Source: PUPG01 sp031323845 (GTDB taxonomy: Bacteria; Bacteroidota; Bacteroidia; Bacteroidales; UBA7960). From it: DNA of 17,189 bases. A model generated the notes under the pieces. That model made no database searches. It saw only the letters and a list, made by a program, of their open reading frames with translations, and was not told where the DNA came from. Positions 14,178 to 17,189 of this stretch are shown here, in pieces. The translations under genes and the position numbers were made by a program. Each line of letters opens with the position of its first letter. Position 1 is the stretch's first letter. Location: contig JAVIYP010000055.1 of assembly GCA_031323845.1 (NCBI GenBank), positions 1-17,189 on the forward strand, in the 5' to 3' direction.

Positions 14178-14223
14178 GGTTTCTGGTTTCTGGTTTCAAA
14201 TTAGAAATTAGAAATCAGAAATC
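14178..14223. repeat. Hairpin of heptad TTTCTGG / AGAAATC repeats
   Basis: The left arm (14178-14197) holds three GGTTTC units in a 7-nt period, and the right arm (14204-14223) three GAAAT-T/C units. The arms are 20 nt each with a 6-nt loop. All four non-Watson-Crick positions are G opposite T, so as plus-strand RNA the stem would be continuous through G-U pairs; minus-strand RNA would have A-C mismatches instead. This asymmetry suggests the plus-strand transcript is the structured one, or that the element decayed by C-to-T changes. Confidence 0.7.
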
Positions 14224-14247
14224 ACCAACTTCTTCCTTCCATTGCAC

Positions 14248-14304
14248 AAAAAAGGCCTGATCGGCGATTGGCACGCAACGGCCATGCTACCGGATCAAGC
14301 CTTT
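14248..14304 (-). terminator. Rho-independent terminator of the hydAB operon
   Basis: Read on the minus strand, about 26 nt after the hydA stop, the stem AAAGGCTTGATC (14304-14293) pairs with GATCAGGCCTTT (14262-14251) with one G-T pair. A run of six T follows (14253-14248). The 30-nt loop contains a smaller TGGC/GCCA stem. The T-run places termination before the repeat region and separates hydAB from rex. Confidence 0.72.
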
Positions 14305-14330
14305 GTCGGGGTTACCTTCCGGCAAGCATC

Positions 14331-16121
14331 TTAATGACGCTTCCGTGGGTAATAGTGCGTATGCAGCAGGTCATGCGATTTATGACCCAGCGGTTCGTGC
14401 AGGAATGATTGGTAGATCTCCTGAACCTCGGGGTTGTCGTGCGACTTACGGATGACCATCGCTTCATCTTCCTCATAAATACCGGCTGCACGTTTTTTGC
14501 GGATCTCCATGTTGGTAGGCATGGGCTGTCCGCCGCCACCGATACAGCCGCTCGGGCAGGCCATGATCTCAATGAAGTGGTGGTTGGCCTCTCCTGCCCT
14601 GATCTTGTCCATCAGGATTTTGGCATTAGCAAGTCCATGCGCAATGGCCACATTCAGCTCAACGCCTTCGAGGAAGCTCCATTCGGGCTTGACATCTTTT
14701 ATCTTCACAGAAGCTTCTTTCACGCCTTCCATCCCTCTTATGGGTTTAATGTTCAGGTTAGTGAAAGGGACCTCTCGTCCGGTCACGATCTCATAAGCCG
14801 TACGAAGGGCTGCTTCCATTACACCTCCGGTAGCACCGAAGATCACGGCAGCACCGGTTGATTCACCGAGGATGCTGTCATACTTTTCATCCTCAAGCTT
14901 TTCAAAATCGATACCAGCCTGATGGATCATGCGGCCCAGCTCGCGGGTTGTCAACACATAGTCAACATCTTTGTATCCACTGCCGCGCATTTCGGGGCGC
15001 TCGGCCTCAAACTTCTTGGCAGTACAAGGCATAATAGACACGACGACCATTTCGGCGGGGTTCTTGTTGACCTTCTCTGCATAATAAGTTTTGGCCAGCG
15101 GGCCGAACATCTGCTGCGGTGATTTACACGTTGAGAGGTTTGCAAGCAGATCCGGATAGAGGTGTTCCTGGAATTTGATCCAGCCGGGTGAGCAGCTGGT
15201 CAGCATCGGCAGGGCAACTTCTTTGCCGTCAACCAGTGCTTCTTTAAGCCTGACGAGCAGCTCGGTACCTTCTTCCATGATGGTCAGGTCGGCGGTGAAG
15301 TCGGTGTCGAGCACCTTGTCGAAGCCAAGGCGGCGCAAGGCAGCAACCATCTTACCTGTCACCCTTGAACCGGGTTCCATGCCAAACTCTTCTCCAATGG
15401 CAACCCTTGTTGCCGGAGCGGTCTGTACAACCACGAATTTGTTCGGATCGTAAATCGCGTCAAACACCTCGTCAATGTAGTTCCTTTCGGTAAGTGCTGC
15501 TGTGGGGCAGCGATTGATGCACTGTCCGCAGTTAGTGCACACCACATCGTTCATAGGCTTGTCCATGAACGTGCTGATGCGCATGTTGTTTCCTTTGTGT
15601 GTCACCGCAAGGGCACTCACATACTGCAGGCTGGTGCAGGTGCGCACACAGCGCTGGCAGCGGATGCACTTGCTGTCATCCTTTTCAATCGAAGGGCTCG
15701 AAATGTCAACGATTTTGTCTTCCTGTTTCACCAGATCAAGAAATACGTGGTCGCCGATGCGATAATCGTTCGACATGTCCTGCAACTCACAATATCCGCT
15801 CTTGAAGCACTTGGTGCAGTCGGCATTGTGCTCCGACAATAACAGCTCCACAATATGCTTACGTGCCTGGCGTACTTTAAGGCTGTTGGTTGAGATCTCC
15901 ATACCTTCGCTAACGGGAGTCGCACAGGCGGCCGGCAACAGTCGCGCACCTTTCTGCTCGACCACACACACCCGGCAGTTACCGGCTACACAGAGGTCGT
16001 CGTGGTGACACAGTGTCGGGATCTTGAAATTCAGCTTGCGGGCAGCATCCAGAATGGTTGTACCTTCATCTACCGAAACAGCTATATTATTGATTTTCAG
16101 GTTTACTTTATATTTACTCAT
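14331..16121 (-). CDS. hydA: [FeFe] hydrogenase catalytic subunit HydA, NAD-linked multi-subunit type
   Basis: HydA reduces protons or oxidises H2 at the H-cluster. The 596 residues hold an N-terminal [2Fe-2S] site (Cys38, 49, 52, 66) and a His-ligated cluster (His98, Cys102, 105, 111). Two ferredoxin-type [4Fe-4S] sets follow (C152/155/158/162 and C195/198/201/205), then the H-domain. H-cluster motifs are TSCSPGW (Cys310), MPCTAKKFEAERPEM (Cys366) and MACPSGCIGGGGQP (Cys522, Cys526). The first motif has Ser where many enzymes have a second Cys. The protein stops at HTHYYPRKRH, without the extra C-terminal [2Fe-2S] domain of Thermotoga HydA. The start is supported by AGGAG 7 nt before the ATG (16129-16133). 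It lies 38 bp after hydB and ends before a terminator. Fermentative NADH-linked H2 production is the likely role. Confidence 0.95.
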   Translation of the reverse strand: MSKYKVNLKINNIAVSVDEGTTILDAARKLNFKIPTLCHHDDLCVAGNCRVCVVEQKGARLLPAACATPVSEGMEISTNSLKVRQARKHIVELLLSEHNADCTKCFKSGYCELQDMSNDYRIGDHVFLDLVKQEDKIVDISSPSIEKDDSKCIRCQRCVRTCTSLQYVSALAVTHKGNNMRISTFMDKPMNDVVCTNCGQCINRCPTAALTERNYIDEVFDAIYDPNKFVVVQTAPATRVAIGEEFGMEPGSRVTGKMVAALRRLGFDKVLDTDFTADLTIMEEGTELLVRLKEALVDGKEVALPMLTSCSPGWIKFQEHLYPDLLANLSTCKSPQQMFGPLAKTYYAEKVNKNPAEMVVVSIMPCTAKKFEAERPEMRGSGYKDVDYVLTTRELGRMIHQAGIDFEKLEDEKYDSILGESTGAAVIFGATGGVMEAALRTAYEIVTGREVPFTNLNIKPIRGMEGVKEASVKIKDVKPEWSFLEGVELNVAIAHGLANAKILMDKIRAGEANHHFIEIMACPSGCIGGGGQPMPTNMEIRKKRAAGIYEEDEAMVIRKSHDNPEVQEIYQSFLHEPLGHKSHDLLHTHYYPRKRH

Positions 16122-16159
16122 GGTTATTCTCCTGTTAAAATTTATACATAGCCGGGGAC

Positions 16160-17189
16160 TTAATAGATGATTTCTTCCCGGAAGTTATTTACGATGGAAT
16201 TGAAGGGATTGGGCACCGACTGACCTAGTCCGCATTTCGAGGCGATACGCATGGTGTCGGATAGCTTTTTCAGGTCATCCAGATAGGCCGGGGGTTTAAT
16301 TTTCTTTTTCACTGCCTGTATCCCTTTCAGAAGCTGCTGGCAGCCCACGCGGCAGGGAGTGCATTGACCGCACGACTCTTCTTCCATAAATTCAAGGTAG
16401 TCGGTCAGAATGTTGTACATGGAACGGCTGCTGTTAAACAACATCATCGAGCCACCGGTGGGGATACCTTCAAAACCGATCAGGGTGCTTTTAAAGTCTT
16501 TTCGTGCAACGCAGTAGCCGGAAGCACCACCTACCTGAACGGCCTTGGTATCACCGTCACCAAACTCATCAACAAACTGCTCCAGGGTCATTCCCAGCTC
16601 CAGCTCATAAATGCCTGGGGTTGGCGTATCTCCGGAAACAGAGAATACTTTTGAACCCCTGGAATCAAAGGTACCCATCTCCTTAAAGTTTTTCGGGCCT
16701 TCCTGGGCGATCATAAGCGCAAAAACCAATGTTTCCACGTTGTTTACTGAAGTCGGTTTGCCAAGGTAACCCTGCGAAGTTGGGAAGGGCGGCTTGTTGC
16801 GGGGTTCACCCCGCTTGCCTTCCATAGATTCCATCAGGGCAGTTTCTTCACCACAAACATAAGCACCACTCCCTGAGCAAATCCTTATTGTAAAGTCAAA
16901 GTTCAGCTCTTTAAGCTTTTTGTGAAAATCATCAATGTGTTTGTACAATGAAGGCAACAGGAAGTTGTATTCGCCCCTGAGGTAAATGTAACCCTCACTG
17001 GCACCAATGCAATATCCGCAAAGAGCCATACCGGACAATACTTTTTCGGGAACCTGTGTAAGGATTTCCCTGTCTTTGAAGGTACCCGGTTCGCCTTCAT
17101 CGGCATTGCAAATGACATACTTTTGATCTGCCTCTTCATTTTTTGCAAATTTCCATTTCAACCCTGTTGGGAAACCTGCACCTCCACGG
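16160..17189 (-). CDS. hydB: NAD-linked [FeFe] hydrogenase subunit HydB (NuoF-like), N-terminus off window
   Basis: The NuoF-like subunit binds FMN and NAD(H) and passes electrons to HydA. About 343 residues are visible; the gene enters from the right edge within RGGAGFPTGLKW (17189 to about 17153), the start of the NADH/FMN fold. Further motifs are CNADEGEPGTFKDRE, GAYVCGEETALMESMEG, SVNNVETL and the [4Fe-4S] site SCGQCTPCRVG with its fourth Cys in KCGLGQSVPNP. The protein ends 16 residues later (NSIVNNFREEIIY). It therefore lacks the C-terminal two-cluster ferredoxin domain of the Thermotoga-type bifurcating HydB. Only 38 bp separate it from hydA, so no such domain follows. The apparent internal start at 17161 is a TTG Leu codon of the motif and not a real start. 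A NuoE-like hydC would be expected upstream, outside the window. Confidence 0.93.
   Translation of the reverse strand, partial: RGGAGFPTGLKWKFAKNEEADQKYVICNADEGEPGTFKDREILTQVPEKVLSGMALCGYCIGASEGYIYLRGEYNFLLPSLYKHIDDFHKKLKELNFDFTIRICSGSGAYVCGEETALMESMEGKRGEPRNKPPFPTSQGYLGKPTSVNNVETLVFALMIAQEGPKNFKEMGTFDSRGSKVFSVSGDTPTPGIYELELGMTLEQFVDEFGDGDTKAVQVGGASGYCVARKDFKSTLIGFEGIPTGGSMMLFNSSRSMYNILTDYLEFMEEESCGQCTPCRVGCQQLLKGIQAVKKKIKPPAYLDDLKKLSDTMRIASKCGLGQSVPNPFNSIVNNFREEIIY

Larger units (their letters stand above)
13906..14330. other. Gene-free region with hairpin repeats between hydA and rex
   Basis: No open frame of coding character is seen on either strand. From the rex side the stretch holds a small GC hairpin (GCCC-N5-GGGC, 13960-13972, followed by TTTT on the plus strand), the CTCTGTG inverted repeat (13998-14088), an AT-rich segment, and the palindrome TACATG-CC-CATGTA (14163-14176). 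The TTTCTGG hairpin (14178-14223) and the hydA terminator (14248-14304) follow. The rex promoter must lie here, but no good -7 element could be picked out. Confidence 0.7.

Noticed and set aside
1..17189. CRISPR arrays, tRNA or rRNA genes, transposases.
   Set aside because: No array-like direct repeats with uniform spacers, no cloverleaf or rRNA-like segments and no transposase-like proteins were seen; the CTCTGTG units are too short and too closely spaced for CRISPR.

Overview
The window reads as a hydrogen-metabolism locus from an anaerobic member of the Bacteroidota. Supporting evidence is the low-to-moderate GC content, weak reliance on Shine-Dalgarno sequences, -7-type promoter elements resembling TAnnTTTG (one exact copy at 6191-6198), a Bacteroidota-like Rex, and CTCTGTG-type intergenic repeats. 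Genus and species cannot be named from the sequence alone.

Layout. (1) 1-5238, minus strand: a seven-gene operon for a complex I-related group 4 [NiFe] hydrogenase. In transcription order it encodes an AsrA/HydB-like Fe-S protein, an AsrB/HydG-like FAD/NAD(P)/[2Fe-2S] protein, a four-cluster HycB/CooF-like ferredoxin, then NuoH-, NuoB-, NuoC- and NuoD-like subunits. The last, the [NiFe] large subunit, runs off the left edge. (2) 5337-6044, minus: a Crp/Fnr-family regulator. (3) 6233-12346, plus: the complete [NiFe] maturation set hypF-hypC-hypD-hypE-hypA-hypB. (4) 12400-13161, minus: a NicO/UreH-type nickel permease convergent with hypB. (5) 13252-13905, minus: the NADH/NAD+-sensing repressor Rex. 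(6) 13906-14330: a gene-free stretch with two hairpin-forming heptad repeats and an intrinsic terminator. (7) 14331-17189, minus: an NAD-linked [FeFe] hydrogenase, hydA complete and hydB truncated by the right edge.

How it may work together. The first operon looks like a membrane-bound, NAD(P)H-linked hydrogenase: a sulfhydrogenase/sulfite-reductase-type diaphorase pair sits where group 4 enzymes usually have only ferredoxin, formate or CO input modules. The hyp genes and the permease supply its NiFe(CN)2CO centre. The HydAB system would be a second, soluble, NADH-linked H2 route.

Regulation. Four TGAY-N4-RTCA palindromes lie in the intergenic regions before the [NiFe] operon (two copies), between the Crp/Fnr gene and hypF (one), and before the nickel permease (one). 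At three promoters the box centre sits exactly 36.5 bp from the last base of a -7-like element, as expected for a class II activator. I infer that the local Crp/Fnr protein controls a [NiFe] regulon including its own gene, while the neighbouring Rex may report NADH status.

The most interesting parts are the hybrid diaphorase/group 4 hydrogenase operon and the uniformly phased activator boxes.
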